From NCBI GenBank assembly GCA_030528385.1, contig JAUMYZ010000009.1, positions 27,384 to 91,383 of the forward strand: 64,000 nt of DNA. Reading direction: 5' to 3'. Positions within the stretch are counted from its first letter, which is position 1. The number at the start of each line of letters is the position of its first letter. The notes beneath the pieces were generated by a model. That model did not search any database. It was not told where the DNA came from and worked only from the letters and a program-made list of their open reading frames with translations. Position numbers and translations under genes: made by a program. Source of the stretch: Moraxella sp. (GTDB lineage: Bacteria; Pseudomonadota; Gammaproteobacteria; Pseudomonadales; Moraxellaceae). Shown in pieces: positions 9,329-19,916 of the stretch.

Positions 9329-9859
9329 ATGGCAGATTTTAATCAAATTTTGGACGCAGGCGATGTTGATGGTGGCATGATTAACGTTGTGGTAGAAATT
9401 CCCACGGGCTCAAACCATAAGATTGAATGGAATCGTAAGTTGGCGTGCTTTGAGCTTGACCGTGTGGAGCCAGCCATTTTTACCAAACCCTGCAACTACG
9501 GCTTTATTCCGCAGACATTGGACGAAGATGGCGACGAATTGGACGCGTTGATTATCACTGAGCAGCCGCTGAGCACGGGCGTTTTTTTGCAAGCTAGGGT
9601 CATTGGTGTGATGAAGTTTGTTGATGATGGCGAAGTGGATGACAAAATCATCGTTGTGCCAGCGGATGACCGCAACAATGGCAACGCTTATCAAAGCCTT
9701 GATGATTTGCCAAAGCAGTTGCTTAAACAACTGGAGTTTCATTTTAACCACTACAAAGACCTAAAAAAAGCAGGCACAACGGTGGTACAGGGCTTTTTTG
9801 GCATTGACGAAGCCAAAGAAGTGATTAAAGACAGCCAACAACGTTGGACAAAGAAATAA
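9329..9859 (+). CDS. ppa: Inorganic pyrophosphatase (family I)
   Basis: 176 residues, the normal family I length. It hydrolyses pyrophosphate and so drives biosynthetic reactions. PCNYGFIP (54-61) and the metal-binding signature DEDGDELDAL (65-74) are present; the usual Pro of the signature is Glu here, an allowed variant. The start at 9329 is chosen because GGAG lies 5 bases upstream and MADF aligns with the family start; the frame extends upstream to 9299 without homology. A strong terminator follows. Confidence 0.93.
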   Translation: MADFNQILDAGDVDGGMINVVVEIPTGSNHKIEWNRKLACFELDRVEPAIFTKPCNYGFIPQTLDEDGDELDALIITEQPLSTGVFLQARVIGVMKFVDDGEVDDKIIVVPADDRNNGNAYQSLDDLPKQLLKQLEFHFNHYKDLKKAGTTVVQGFFGIDEAKEVIKDSQQRWTKK

Positions 9860-9872
9860 ATGCTGTAAAAAT

Positions 9873-9896
9873 AGCCCCGATTTTGGGGCTTTTTTA
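9873..9896 (+). terminator. Intrinsic terminator after ppa
   Basis: The stem AGCCCC/GGGGCT with a 6-base loop is followed by a six-T run, 14 bases after the ppa stop. Confidence 0.85.
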
Positions 9897-9993
9897 TCAT
9901 TGCGACGAGTATGTATGACCAAATGCCAATCATCAGTTTGGACACGCCATTTTTGATTTATCAAGCAATCAGCCATTTATGAATGAGTAAATC

Positions 9994-10461
9994 ATGACCC
10001 CCGCCATTCGCCTATTAAAAAAGCAAAACATCGCTCACAGCGTTCATGAGTACGAACATGACCCGAGCAACAGCAATTTTGGGTTAGAAGCGTGTGAAAA
10101 GCTGGGACTGTCTGCCGATGAAGTGTTTAAAACTTTGCTGACCACCGATAGCAAACAGTATTTTGTCGCCATTTTGCCCGTACAAAACACGCTCAATCTT
10201 AAAAAGATGGCAAGTGTCGTGGGTGTTAAAAAACTGAGCATGGCAAACCCAAACGATGCTGAGCGTATCACAGGCTATATTGTGGGCGGGATTAGTCCCA
10301 TTGCCCAAAAAAGGCGTTTAAAAACAGTCATCCACACCAATGCCGAGCAACTGGATAAAATGTATGTCAGTGGCGGTCGGCGTGGGCTAGATGTTGGGCT
10401 TGCGCCTGATGATTTGGCGCAACTGCTGCCAGCAGGGTTTGTGGACATTGTTGATGACTAA
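9994..10461 (+). CDS. ybaK: Cys-tRNA(Pro)/Cys-tRNA(Cys) deacylase YbaK
   Basis: 155 residues of the YbaK/EbsC family, which removes cysteine mischarged onto tRNA(Pro). N-terminal TPAIRLLKKQNIAHSVHEYEH, split by the family's conserved hydrophobic pattern, and central VFKTLL and KLSMANPNDAERITGYIVGG match the fold; the invariant Lys is within VFKTL. The gene is convergent with rmlC, with 21 bases between the stops and no clear terminator. Functional transfer from the family is reliable. Confidence 0.9.
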   Translation: MTPAIRLLKKQNIAHSVHEYEHDPSNSNFGLEACEKLGLSADEVFKTLLTTDSKQYFVAILPVQNTLNLKKMASVVGVKKLSMANPNDAERITGYIVGGISPIAQKRRLKTVIHTNAEQLDKMYVSGGRRGLDVGLAPDDLAQLLPAGFVDIVDD

Positions 10462-10482
10462 TTTGTTGAAGCTGACAGTTTG

Positions 10483-11052
10483 TTAAGACATCTCAAAAAC
10501 TTCAGCTTGTGCAAAATTGGGAGCGTTTTTGTCTTTATCAGTCAACTTAATGATTGATGTGTCTATGGGCCAATCAATCTTTAGCGTACTGTCGCTCCAC
10601 ACAATGCTGCGCTCACTGTCTTGATGATAAAAATCTGTGGTTTTGTATAAAAATTGTGTATTGTCTTCTAAAGCAACAAACCCGTGCGCAAACCCTGTAG
10701 GAATCCAAAATTGGCGATGGTTTGCCGCGCTAAGCTCCACACCCACCCATTGCCCAAAGGTTGGCGAGTGCTTGCGAATGTCTGCCGCCACGTCCCAAGC
10801 GCGACCTTGTACCACGCGCACCAGTTTGCCTTGAGCATGGGGGGTTAGCTGATAATGCAGTCCACGCAGCACCCCTTTTGCCGACAAAGAATGATTGTCC
10901 TGCACAAAAGTTACGACATCAAAACCGCGTTGCGTCAGCGCTTGATTGAAGGTTCGTTCATTAAAACTTTCCATAAACCAGCCACGCTCATCGCCAAAAA
11001 TGCGTGGCTCAAAAATCAGCAGCTCTGGGATTTTGGTGTCAATCACGTTCAT
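10483..11052 (-). CDS. rmlC: dTDP-4-dehydrorhamnose 3,5-epimerase
   Basis: 189 residues, the last gene of rmlBDAC. This cupin enzyme epimerises dTDP-4-keto-6-deoxyglucose at C3 and C5. GVLRGLHYQ (60-68) carries the catalytic His H66, and [11 protein letters not shown] is the second cupin motif. Its start overlaps the end of rmlA by 4 bases, so the genes are translationally coupled. Together the four genes make dTDP-L-rhamnose for the glycosyltransferases encoded just upstream. Confidence 0.95.
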   Translation of the reverse strand: MNVIDTKIPELLIFEPRIFGDERGWFMESFNERTFNQALTQRGFDVVTFVQDNHSLSAKGVLRGLHYQLTPHAQGKLVRVVQGRAWDVAADIRKHSPTFGQWVGVELSAANHRQFWIPTGFAHGFVALEDNTQFLYKTTDFYHQDSERSIVWSDSTLKIDWPIDTSIIKLTDKDKNAPNFAQAEVFEMS

Positions 11053-11942
11053 GAGTGTGCCTTATTTTCTTGATGAAGTTTGAGTAAATATTGACCATAT
11101 CCTGTTTTTTGAAAAAACTTGGCTTGTCTTAACAGTCCTTCGTCATCAATCCAGTGGTTGGCGTGGGCAATCTCTTCTAGACAAGCAATTTTAAGCCCTT
11201 GACGGTGTTCAATGGTTTGTACAAATTGACTGGCTTCTAGTAGACTGTCGTGTGTGCCCGTGTCCAGCCACGCAAAACCACGACCCAGCAATTCCACATT
11301 TAGTTGCTGCTGTTGCAAATAGATGTTGTTAACATCAGTGATTTCTAGCTCGCCGCGATGAGAAGGTTTGATGTTTTTGGCAATTTCTACAACTTGATTG
11401 TCATAAAAATAAAGACCTGTTACCGCGTAGTTGGATTTGGGATTTTGGGGTTTTTCTTCAATGCTTAACGCTTTGCCGTGTTGGTCAAATGCCACCACAC
11501 CAAAACGCTTTGGGTCATTGACATAATAGCCAAAAACGGTTGCTCCAGTTGTTTGGTGGGACGCACGGCGTAATTGCTTGCTAAAATGCTGACCATAAAA
11601 AATATTGTCCCCCAAAATCAAGCAAACATTGTCATCGCCAATAAACGTCTCGCCCAAGATAAACGCTTCTGCCAAGCCATTGGGGTTGGGCTGTACTTTA
11701 TAGGATAGACGAAGTCCAATGTGCTCACCTGTGCCAAGCAGTTTTTCAAAATTTGGCAAATCTTCAGGGGTTGAAATGATTAAAACATCACGAATGCCAG
11801 CGAGCATTAGTACAGACAATGGATAATAAATCATTGGTTTGTCATAGATAGGCAGCAGCTGTTTTGATACGCCCATCGTGATGGGATAAAGGCGCGTGCC
11901 AGAACCACCCGCCAAAATAATGCCTTTACGATTGTTGGTCAT
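11049..11942 (-). CDS. rmlA: Glucose-1-phosphate thymidylyltransferase
   Basis: 297 residues. RmlA joins glucose-1-phosphate and dTTP to make dTDP-glucose, the first step to dTDP-rhamnose. The nucleotidyltransferase signature [14 protein letters not shown] is at 7-20, followed by [17 protein letters not shown]. The ATG at 11942 is the family start; the frame continues upstream to 12002 inside rmlD without homology. The start overlaps rmlD by 17 bases. The operon is compact and on the minus strand. Confidence 0.95.
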   Translation of the reverse strand: MTNNRKGIILAGGSGTRLYPITMGVSKQLLPIYDKPMIYYPLSVLMLAGIRDVLIISTPEDLPNFEKLLGTGEHIGLRLSYKVQPNPNGLAEAFILGETFIGDDNVCLILGDNIFYGQHFSKQLRRASHQTTGATVFGYYVNDPKRFGVVAFDQHGKALSIEEKPQNPKSNYAVTGLYFYDNQVVEIAKNIKPSHRGELEITDVNNIYLQQQQLNVELLGRGFAWLDTGTHDSLLEASQFVQTIEHRQGLKIACLEEIAHANHWIDDEGLLRQAKFFQKTGYGQYLLKLHQENKAHS

Positions 11943-12837
11943 GGATAAGTTCTCCAAGCACTTGTTCCACACCTTGTTGCCAGTGTGGCAAATGCAAATC
12001 AAAGGTTTGTTGTAGTTTTTGTGTGTTTAGTCGTGAGTTGTGTGGGCGCCGAGCGGCACTTTGATAGTCTGCTGTACCGATGGCATTGACTTGTCGCACT
12101 TTAAGCATCAGACCCATTTTATCGGCGGTGGCAAAAATAAAAGTGGCATAATCATACCAAGAGCATGCACCTTGGGCGGCAAGATGATAATGTCCAAATC
12201 TTGTATGTGCAGGCTTTAGTTGTTGATGGCGAAGAACTTGACTGGTGATGTCAGCAATCAAGCTGGCGCTGGTAGGACTGCCGATTTGGTCGTCAATGAC
12301 GTTGAGTGTCTCTTGTGTTGTGGCAAGTTTAAGCATGGTTTTAAGAAAGTTATTGCCATGCAGACCATATACCCAGCTGGTGCGAAAATTGATAAAATCT
12401 GCACCACTGCTTTCTAGTGCCAGCTCGCCATCGCGCTTGCTTTGTCCATAAACGTTGATGGGATTGGGCTTGCTGTTTTCTGTCCAAGCGGTATCACCTG
12501 TGCCATCAAACACATAGTCTGTAGAATAATGAATGAGTAAAGCGCGATGTTGTTTGGTCAACTCTGCCAAGTGTTTTACTGACAAATGATTGATTAAATT
12601 GGCTTTTTGTGGCTCGGCTTGGGCTTTGTCCACCGCGGTATAAGCGCAGGCATTGACGACGATGTCAGGACAGACACTCGCAAACACTTGGGCGATGGCA
12701 TCAAAATTGGTTACATCACCGCACAGTCCATCGGTATTTTTATGACGGTCTAAGGCGATGACTTCTCCAAGGGGCTGTAGGCTGCGATTAAGTTCCCAGC
12801 CAACTTGTCCATTTTTGCCCAGCAGTAAAATTTTCAT
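11926..12837 (-). CDS. rmlD: dTDP-4-dehydrorhamnose reductase
   Basis: 303 residues of the extended SDR family. RmlD reduces dTDP-4-keto-L-rhamnose to dTDP-L-rhamnose with NAD(P)[17 protein letters not shown] opens the Rossmann fold; [11 protein letters not shown] and [11 protein letters not shown] contain the active-site Thr/Tyr/Lys region. The start at 12837 gives an ATGA overlap with the rmlB stop; the frame extends to 12930 but that part is not conserved. Confidence 0.95.
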   Translation of the reverse strand: MKILLLGKNGQVGWELNRSLQPLGEVIALDRHKNTDGLCGDVTNFDAIAQVFASVCPDIVVNACAYTAVDKAQAEPQKANLINHLSVKHLAELTKQHRALLIHYSTDYVFDGTGDTAWTENSKPNPINVYGQSKRDGELALESSGADFINFRTSWVYGLHGNNFLKTMLKLATTQETLNVIDDQIGSPTSASLIADITSQVLRHQQLKPAHTRFGHYHLAAQGACSWYDYATFIFATADKMGLMLKVRQVNAIGTADYQSAARRPHNSRLNTQKLQQTFDLHLPHWQQGVEQVLGELIHDQQS

Positions 12838-13913
12838 TGGTTGTCCGACCCTTGATATTGCTTGTTTAGCCATTGTTGATATTCGCCGCTTTGGACATGA
12901 TTGACCCATGTTTGATTGTCTAAGTACCATTGTACCGTTTTGCGCAGTCCAGTGGTAAAGGTTTCTTGGGGAACCCAGCCCAATTCTTGTTTGATTTTAC
13001 TGGCGTCAATGGCATAGCGCACATCGTGCCCTGCGCGGTCTTTGACATGGGTGATTAACTTGGCATAATTTGCCACGCCTTGGGGCTTGTTGGGAGCAAG
13101 CTCTTCTAGCAGGGCGCAAATGGCTTTAACGACATCAATATTTTTTTGTTCGTTATGCCCGCCAATGTTATAAGTTTGACCAATGTTGGCAGTGGTTGCC
13201 ACCAGACACAAGGCTCGTGCATGGTCTTCTACATAGAGCCAATCACGAATTTGTAAGCCATTGCCATAAATGGGCAAAGGCTTGCCTTGTAGGGCGTTTA
13301 AGATGGTCAGGGGAATGAGTTTTTCGGGAAAATGATAAGGGCCATAGTTGTTGGAGCAATTGGTCATCACCACAGGCAAGCCATAAGTTCTGTGCCATGC
13401 CCGCACCAAATGGTCGGAGCTGGCTTTGCTGGCAGAATAAGGCGAGCTTGGTGCGTAGGCGGTAGTTTCGGTAAACAGCTCATCGCTGCCGTCCAAATCG
13501 CCATACACTTCATCTGTGGAAACGTGATGAAAGCGAAAAGTGGCTTTTTTGGCATTAGCAAGTTTGTCATAATAGTGGCGCGCCACTTCCAGCAGCGTAT
13601 AAGTGCCGATGATGTTGGTTTGTATAAAAGCGTCAGCACCAACGATAGAGCGGTCCACATGGCTTTCTGCTGCCAAGTGCATGACAATGTCGGGAGCAAA
13701 ACCGTCAAATAATCGCTGTATTTGTGGGCGATTGCAAATGTCGGTTTGTGAAAACTGATAACGCGGACTGTCTGATACACACAACAAAGATTCTAAATTG
13801 CCCGCATAGGTGAGTTTGTCCACGTTTAGCACGCGATGGTCGGTGTTTTGGATAAGATGGCGAATGACTGCCGAACCAATAAAGCCAGCGCCGCCTGTAA
13901 TAAGAATGTTCAT
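12834..13913 (-). CDS. rmlB: dTDP-glucose 4,6-dehydratase
   Basis: 359 residues. RmlB oxidises and dehydrates dTDP-glucose to the 4-keto-6-deoxy sugar. It has [14 protein letters not shown] at the N terminus, the STDEVYGDL loop and the catalytic YSASKASSD. It is the first gene of rmlBDAC, 41 bases downstream of the GT4-family gene, and transcription probably continues through from the glycosyltransferase genes. Confidence 0.95.
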   Translation of the reverse strand: MNILITGGAGFIGSAVIRHLIQNTDHRVLNVDKLTYAGNLESLLCVSDSPRYQFSQTDICNRPQIQRLFDGFAPDIVMHLAAESHVDRSIVGADAFIQTNIIGTYTLLEVARHYYDKLANAKKATFRFHHVSTDEVYGDLDGSDELFTETTAYAPSSPYSASKASSDHLVRAWHRTYGLPVVMTNCSNNYGPYHFPEKLIPLTILNALQGKPLPIYGNGLQIRDWLYVEDHARALCLVATTANIGQTYNIGGHNEQKNIDVVKAICALLEELAPNKPQGVANYAKLITHVKDRAGHDVRYAIDASKIKQELGWVPQETFTTGLRKTVQWYLDNQTWVNHVQSGEYQQWLNKQYQGSDNQ

Positions 13914-13954
13914 AAATTTCTAACACACTCAATGATTGTCATGATTGGTTGGGG

Positions 13955-15475
13955 TTAATTATTTGGTTTGGACAATACCCGAACGTTGTCATAATATTTG
14001 GTCTTGTATGCTTGCTGTGATAAATTGGGAAAATAACCATCAATGATTTCCAAAGATGACATAAAATGTTCCCAACTATGACGCGTTTGCAAAAGATGAA
14101 CGCTGTATTGCCATGCTGCAAAGAGTTTGTCTGGGTTGTTTAATAAGGTTTTTATTTTTAAATGGACATCAAAATCACCAACATCATCAAGCAAACATTG
14201 CTCACAAATCAGCTCGCCAACCCCACCAACATCACAAGCAATGACTGGCAGACCGTGAGTAATGGCTTCAATCAGTACATTGGGCAAGCCATCATATTGT
14301 GATGTGTACAAAAAACATGAATACTGCCGCTTATTGGCGATGGCTGCAAATGAATCGTATTTACCAAAATATTTGACATTGGGCAGTTGTTTGAGTTTTT
14401 CCAAAATTGTTTGACAGGCTGGATCCAATTCTCCATACACATGAAATTGATGTTCTGGCATGTTTTTGGCGATTTGATATAATAAATTTGGACGTTTTTG
14501 TTTGGTAAAACGACTTGCCCAAAGAATGGGTGCATTGCTGACAGCGCAATATTTATTTAACTGACCCAAGAAAGGAAAATAAATGCTATAAAGCAGATGA
14601 GACAATCCAGTAAGCGACCGTTGTGTTGTGGCATACGATGTTGTATCACAAATAATGCCATCTAATACAGAATGTGTTTCTGCAAGATATTTTGGCGCGT
14701 AACCAAAAAAGATATTGGGCTCACTGGTTTCATCTTCACAAAAAATGCTGGCAAATAATTTTTTGTGCATGACCGTTAATTGTTTGCCAAATCTTTTATA
14801 AACTTCCCAGCCCAATTCAGAATTGATATTATGAATGGTTTGACATGAAGATTGTAATAAGATTCTGGCAAGCAATTCAATCTTTTTATCAAAAGAAAGT
14901 GGCTTGGCAAATTTACCAAGGTCAAGGTATGTTACCAAATTGGGCAGTTTATCAATCCAAGGCGATGTGGCGTATTCTGTGGTAATAAGCAATGTTTTAT
15001 GGCCTTTTTTGTGCGCAGCATTGATGTGGTGTAATGTGCCCAAATCAGCGCCACCGCGTTTTAGCCAAGGTGCCAAAAAAATCACATCAAAATCAAGTGA
15101 ATGCAGATGTCGCATAATCAATCCATATACCGCGCCAAGACTGTGTGGCTCAATATACTGCGGTGGATTGTATTGATGGATTGTGATGTTTGTTAAAAAT
15201 TGCTGTGATGGCTGTAAAGCAAATTCAATTTTTCCCAGTTCGGACAATTCATTGAGCAAATAAGGGTCAATGTCGTTGGTGTTGACATAGGGTATGGACA
15301 ATGCTTTGGGAGTTTTTGGCCACCAAGCTCTGTGCTCAATGCGATAACCGATGTTTTTTAATTTGCTTTTAGTTTTACTTTGGGGCAATAAATTGACAAA
15401 AAATGGGTCTAAAAAGTATTTCCATAATGTTCTTACAATGGATTTTATTAGGGATTTGAGTGGATTTTTTTTCAT
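13955..15475 (-). CDS. GT4-family glycosyltransferase
   Basis: 506 residues. The C-terminal half is a GT-B, GT4-type donor domain: ILWASRFTKQKRP, YGELDPACQ, then the YDGLPNVLIEAITHG block holding the E-x7-E-type motif and PVIACDVGGVGE. The N-terminal half (about 1-300) is less conserved and starts with a basic, amphipathic stretch that may touch the membrane. It lies upstream of rmlB and probably builds the same glycan, perhaps by transferring rhamnose. Acceptor and sugar cannot be read from sequence. The gene is more A+T-rich than the housekeeping genes. Confidence 0.8.
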   Translation of the reverse strand: MKKNPLKSLIKSIVRTLWKYFLDPFFVNLLPQSKTKSKLKNIGYRIEHRAWWPKTPKALSIPYVNTNDIDPYLLNELSELGKIEFALQPSQQFLTNITIHQYNPPQYIEPHSLGAVYGLIMRHLHSLDFDVIFLAPWLKRGGADLGTLHHINAAHKKGHKTLLITTEYATSPWIDKLPNLVTYLDLGKFAKPLSFDKKIELLARILLQSSCQTIHNINSELGWEVYKRFGKQLTVMHKKLFASIFCEDETSEPNIFFGYAPKYLAETHSVLDGIICDTTSYATTQRSLTGLSHLLYSIYFPFLGQLNKYCAVSNAPILWASRFTKQKRPNLLYQIAKNMPEHQFHVYGELDPACQTILEKLKQLPNVKYFGKYDSFAAIANKRQYSCFLYTSQYDGLPNVLIEAITHGLPVIACDVGGVGELICEQCLLDDVGDFDVHLKIKTLLNNPDKLFAAWQYSVHLLQTRHSWEHFMSSLEIIDGYFPNLSQQAYKTKYYDNVRVLSKPNN

Positions 15476-15504
15476 TTTAAAACCTTAATAATAACCTTAT
15501 TAAC

Positions 15505-16245
15505 TTAAACCCTAATATTATCAAAAAATGACGAAGGCGGAACAAAAGAATTATAAGCAATGTGTTCAGTCAGCATTGAATTTTCGCGTCTTCTATAAAA
15601 CATATAGGTGTCTTTGATTGGGGTCAATTCTATATTTGCAGCAATGCATCTTAGATTAAAATCCCAATCTTCAAAAGCAAACTTGCTATTTTTACCAATA
15701 CTTTCATGAAATGGGTGATTTTGGTATATCCAAGTGGGTGCAAAAGAAGCGTAAGTCCAAAAATGATAATTCAACATCTGTATCATGGGAAGATGTCGGC
15801 TGTTGGTGATTGTTTGACTTTCTGCTTTGATACCAAAGCTGATGATTTTTTCTGGAAAGCACAATATGGGTTGCTGGCTAATAATTTGTGCTTTTAACAT
15901 TTCTTCAATGCGATTGGCACTAAAAAAATCATCGCCATCATTAAATCCGACATATTCAGTTTTGGTATGGTCTATGCCCACATTTCTGGCTGCAGATAAT
16001 GAGCCAAAATCTGTTTCAATCATTTGGTCGTTTTTGGCACCACTTTTTTGAACAAAATTGGACACAATACGCTTGGTAAGTTTGTCTGCATTGTCAAGCA
16101 CACAAATTAAATCAACCCTATTGCCCTGTAAAGCAGAATAGTCTCTTATGCGCTGAAATCCTAATAGGCTTTTGTGCGCATAAACGCCTTCGTTATGAAA
16201 ATTGATGATGATGGTTGCAGGCGGCAACTTTGAGTTTTCTTGCAT
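15505..16245 (-). CDS. GT2-family glycosyltransferase
   Basis: 246 residues with a GT-A fold. ATIIINFHNEGVYAHKSLLG opens it, SLSAARNVGID precedes the metal-binding GFNDGDDFF, and EDWDFNLR is the usual late ED motif. It is 29 bases from the GT4 gene and 31 from the next GT2 gene on the same strand, so the three are likely one transcript. The transferred sugar is unknown. It is A+T-rich like its neighbours. Confidence 0.8.
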   Translation of the reverse strand: MQENSKLPPATIIINFHNEGVYAHKSLLGFQRIRDYSALQGNRVDLICVLDNADKLTKRIVSNFVQKSGAKNDQMIETDFGSLSAARNVGIDHTKTEYVGFNDGDDFFSANRIEEMLKAQIISQQPILCFPEKIISFGIKAESQTITNSRHLPMIQMLNYHFWTYASFAPTWIYQNHPFHESIGKNSKFAFEDWDFNLRCIAANIELTPIKDTYMFYRRRENSMLTEHIAYNSFVPPSSFFDNIRV

Positions 16246-16276
16246 AATTTAGATTCCAAAATATTGATACGTGCTT

Positions 16277-17074
16277 TTATGAGAAAAGTTTAATGAGTTT
16301 CTTGAGCCAAGATTTTTTATTTTTTTGATTGTACAGTAAATCAAAAAAACCAAGTTGATGTTTCATGTATAAATCACTGTGTTTGATATAAATCTTTTGC
16401 CAGCTGGTGCGTTCTTGGTTGCGGTCATTGAGCAGTTGATTGGTGATGGATGTTTTGTCTAGGCGTTTGCGATAATAAAACAAAATTTCGTCCAATCTAA
16501 TCACTTCTCCACCGTGTTGCAATAAACGAATCCAATAATCCCAATCTTCATGAGAACTTAAACTTTCATCAAATCCCCCCAAGTGATTGAAATCGTCTTT
16601 TCTAATCAGTGCCAAAGCGTCTATTTTGTTTCCCAGCAACAAATCACAAAAATCAATATAAGGTGGCAATTTCCATTCGCCTGTTTCGGCTTCAAACAAT
16701 TCAGCTTTGGTATAAACCAATTTACAACTTGGGTTGGACAATAAAACAGGAACGGTTTTTTTAAGATAGTCGGGTTTGATTTTATTGTCCGCGTCCAAAA
16801 AAAGCAAAAATTCTCCTGTGGCAAGTTTTGCGCCGACATTGCGAGTGGCTGCCAAACCTTTATTTTTTTGATGAATGTAGTGAATATCGGGCTTATTTTC
16901 TAGTAATTTTTCTACAAACAGTGTGCTTGATACGGTGGAGCCGTCATTGACTAAAATCATTTCAAAGTTACGATAACATTGTGCTTCAACAGAAGCCAAG
17001 GCTTCTTCAATGTATTTTTCACAGTTGTAATAAGGAATGACCACAGAAACAAGTGGTGAAGTGCCAGTATTCAT
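16277..17074 (-). CDS. GT2-family glycosyltransferase
   Basis: 265 residues with a classical GT2 start (LVSVVIPYYNCEKYIEEALA), VNDGST, AATRNVGAKLATGEFLLFLD up to the metal-binding DADNK, and HEDWDYW. It is cytoplasmic or peripheral at the inner membrane, with no transmembrane helices. It lies 21 bases downstream of msbA on the same strand. Sugar and acceptor are unknown; the context suggests lipooligosaccharide assembly. Confidence 0.8.
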   Translation of the reverse strand: MNTGTSPLVSVVIPYYNCEKYIEEALASVEAQCYRNFEMILVNDGSTVSSTLFVEKLLENKPDIHYIHQKNKGLAATRNVGAKLATGEFLLFLDADNKIKPDYLKKTVPVLLSNPSCKLVYTKAELFEAETGEWKLPPYIDFCDLLLGNKIDALALIRKDDFNHLGGFDESLSSHEDWDYWIRLLQHGGEVIRLDEILFYYRKRLDKTSITNQLLNDRNQERTSWQKIYIKHSDLYMKHQLGFFDLLYNQKNKKSWLKKLIKLFS

Positions 17075-17095
17075 GATGTTATCCGTATTAAATAT

Positions 17096-18943
17096 TTAGT
17101 GATTGCTGCTTAAGTTGCGTAATTTTGCATAATAACCGTGTTGCTTTAGTAGGGTTTGGTGTGAGCCTTCTTCAATAATTTTGCCTTCATCCATGACAAT
17201 AATGCGGTCTGCCTGTTCAATGGTGGTTAGGCGGTGAGCAACAATAATGCTGGTGCGTCCTTTCATTAGGTGTTCAAGTGCTTGTTGTACTAGGCGTTCT
17301 GATTCGTTGTCCAGTGCGCTGGTGGCTTCATCAAGCAACAAAATGGGCGCATCTTTTAAAATTGCTCGGGCGATAGACACGCGCTGTCGTTGTCCGCCTG
17401 AAAGTTGACTGCCATTGGCACCAATGGGTTGGTGCAATCCCATGGGGTGCTTATTGACCACTTCTAATAAGTTTGCCGCCTTTAGAGCTTGCATGACTTC
17501 ATCTTCGCTGGCGTTGGGGCGGGCATAGCGCACATTTTCTAATAAGGTGTCATCAAATAAAAAGATGTCTTGAGAAACCAACGCAAATTGTAAGCGCAGA
17601 TTGGTCAGTGTCAACTCTTTGATGTCCACACCATCTAACAAAACCGTGCCTGCGCTGGGACTAATAAAGCGTGGCAATAAATTGACCACCGTACTTTTGC
17701 CTGAGCCAGAACGCCCAACAAGGGCGACTTTTTCACCTGCGCTGATATTTAGGTTAAAATCATCTAAGGCCTTGCGATTTTCGGTTTTATATTGTACATC
17801 AATATGGCAAAACTGCAAGTTGCCAGCAACCTTTTGTAGTTCGCGTTTGCCTGTGTCTTCTTCGGGTTTGGTGTCCAAAAATTCGCACACAGAATCGGCT
17901 GCCAAAAACATGGTTTGCATGGGAATGCTGATGTTGGCAAGGTTTTTGATGGGGCCAAACATTTGCATCATGGCAACAATAAATGCCATAAATTCACCAA
18001 TGGTGGTAATGCCATTTTGACTTTGCCATAAAGCAATAAAAATGACCACTGCCAATGCAAGTGAGCCAATCACTTCACTGATGGGTGAACGAGCCGCCAT
18101 GGCTTGAGTGATTTTTTTATTTAATCTGACGATGGTGCCATTGACGTAGGCAAAACGCTGCGTCGCTTGGTTTTGACCGCCGAACAGTTTGACCACGCGA
18201 TGTCCTTGGTGGGTTTCATTGACGGTGTTGTTTAAGGAACCAATGCTTAGTTGGGCGCTATTGATGATGTCTTTTAAGCGATTGCGATAATAGCGAGAAA
18301 GCATGGATAAAATAGGAAACATCACCAAAATAATCAAAGTCAGTTGCCAATTTAGATAAAAAAGCACAAATATTAAGCCAATCACAATCAGTGTGTCGCG
18401 TGTCAAAACAATAAACACGTTGCTGGCATTGTTGATGGAGTTTTCTGCCATTTGTACCATGTTCATCAAGATATGACCAGACGGTGTCTCTTGATGGTAT
18501 TGTGAAGATAGGGTGAGCATTTTATCAAACATGTCGCGGCGCAAATGACTGATGGCAACAACCGCCACCCAAGTCATCAAATACTGACTGACAAATCGGC
18601 AAATGCCACGAAAAATGACCAGCGTCATAAAGAATAATGGCACAATCCATATTTTATTTGTCGTCCCCCAAATCAGATGATGAAAACTTTCTTTATAATG
18701 ATTTATTGTGGCCAATAGACCATCGGCTTGCTGCACAGGAGCAATGCCATCGGGAATGGCAAAACCTTGATTGACTAGTGGTGCAATAAATGCTGCCAGA
18801 TAACTTTCGGTCAATGCCACACCAACAATCGCCAATAGCGCAAAAAAAACCCGCCATTTATAAGGTTTGACATACGTCATCAAACGCATAAAACTGTGGG
18901 TGTCTTGTTTGGTAAATAAACCAAAAGTGAGTTTTTCTATCAT
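17096..18943 (-). CDS. msbA: Lipid A/core export ABC transporter MsbA
   Basis: 615 residues with an N-terminal six-helix type I exporter domain and a C-terminal ATPase: Walker A GRSGSGKST at 410-418, signature LSGGQ at 514-518, Walker B LLLDEA at 535-540. MsbA flips core-lipid A to the periplasmic side of the inner membrane. Length, fusion order and lipopolysaccharide context support MsbA over a generic exporter. lpxK, its usual partner, is not adjacent; instead the gene sits between glycosyltransferase genes. Confidence 0.88.
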   Translation of the reverse strand: MIEKLTFGLFTKQDTHSFMRLMTYVKPYKWRVFFALLAIVGVALTESYLAAFIAPLVNQGFAIPDGIAPVQQADGLLATINHYKESFHHLIWGTTNKIWIVPLFFMTLVIFRGICRFVSQYLMTWVAVVAISHLRRDMFDKMLTLSSQYHQETPSGHILMNMVQMAENSINNASNVFIVLTRDTLIVIGLIFVLFYLNWQLTLIILVMFPILSMLSRYYRNRLKDIINSAQLSIGSLNNTVNETHQGHRVVKLFGGQNQATQRFAYVNGTIVRLNKKITQAMAARSPISEVIGSLALAVVIFIALWQSQNGITTIGEFMAFIVAMMQMFGPIKNLANISIPMQTMFLAADSVCEFLDTKPEEDTGKRELQKVAGNLQFCHIDVQYKTENRKALDDFNLNISAGEKVALVGRSGSGKSTVVNLLPRFISPSAGTVLLDGVDIKELTLTNLRLQFALVSQDIFLFDDTLLENVRYARPNASEDEVMQALKAANLLEVVNKHPMGLHQPIGANGSQLSGGQRQRVSIARAILKDAPILLLDEATSALDNESERLVQQALEHLMKGRTSIIVAHRLTTIEQADRIIVMDEGKIIEEGSHQTLLKQHGYYAKLRNLSSNH

Positions 18944-19012
18944 GGGTGTCTTTTAGTCAGTGGGTGCTTTTGGATGGGTAAAATGATAAGTAAGTAGTGG
19001 GTGATTTATTTA

Positions 19013-19804
19013 TCAAGATTTGATTCTTTTTAAATAACTTCTGCGCCATTTTAATAAAGTTTGGCTTTTAAAGAGTGTATTTTTTATTTGGCTGCCACTG
19101 ACATAAAAGTTGGAACATAAAGGAAAAAAATCATTGACGGCTTTTCTTTTTTGTTGCAAAGCAATGTAATTATTTTGTGCGTCATAATAGCTTTGAGTTA
19201 ATTTGCCGCTGCTTTTATGTAAAAGGTGAAAGTTGATGACATAACAAGCAAGTCCCAGCGCATAGGCGTTTTGGCACAAATCAAGGGCGTATAAATGAAA
19301 GCCAGATAGCACTTGTGATGACATTGCAAATCGATGTTTTCTGTTGAGAACCATAAAATTTTCGTCCAGACTCATCACTTGGGCGGGCAGCTCACCAATA
19401 TGCTCATTTTGCATGGTTGGGTCAGTAATTCGCACCTTAAGGCGGCTGCTGTTGTCTTTTCCTGCGTTGCCTGCCACCGCCCACGCACCATCTAGCATTT
19501 CAAGTTCTGCCAGACATTTGTCCAATACAGCGCGTTTGTCGTCATGAAACAAAATGTCTTGATGACAAAAAATCAAATATTCGCCTTGCGCTTCTTGTAA
19601 AGCTCGGTTAATGCCGCTATAACCATCAAAGTGATTGCTTCGTTGATTGTCAAAATACAAAAATTCAACATCGTCGCCATCAAATCCTGCCTTTTTGGCG
19701 CTGTCAACCATTTGCATGTATTCAGCAAAATCTGTTACAAGTGTACAAAAGGTGTATTTTTTGGCAAAATAAATGTCGTTAATGATGACTCTAGGCTGAG
19801 ACAT
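19013..19804 (-). CDS. GT2-like glycosyltransferase (StrF-type domain)
   Basis: 263 residues. It has a diverged GT-A-type core: VEFLYFDNQ, GINRALQEAQGEYLIFCHQD, and a late HLLHKSSG motif. The arrangement resembles the StrF/GT2_5 domain of glycan loci. No transmembrane segment is seen. It lies 69 bases upstream of msbA on the same strand and is divergent from the next two glycosyltransferase genes. The sugar is unknown and the assignment is at family level only. Confidence 0.65.
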   Translation of the reverse strand: MSQPRVIINDIYFAKKYTFCTLVTDFAEYMQMVDSAKKAGFDGDDVEFLYFDNQRSNHFDGYSGINRALQEAQGEYLIFCHQDILFHDDKRAVLDKCLAELEMLDGAWAVAGNAGKDNSSRLKVRITDPTMQNEHIGELPAQVMSLDENFMVLNRKHRFAMSSQVLSGFHLYALDLCQNAYALGLACYVINFHLLHKSSGKLTQSYYDAQNNYIALQQKRKAVNDFFPLCSNFYVSGSQIKNTLFKSQTLLKWRRSYLKRIKS

Positions 19805-19916
19805 AAAAACTCCTAGTGAAAAAAGCAGTCTTTCGTGGTTTTTTTGTGATAAAAGTGTTAGTATATGGGATTTTATGCTGACACTTATGTAAAAATTGTC
19901 TGGATTTGGGTTGTTT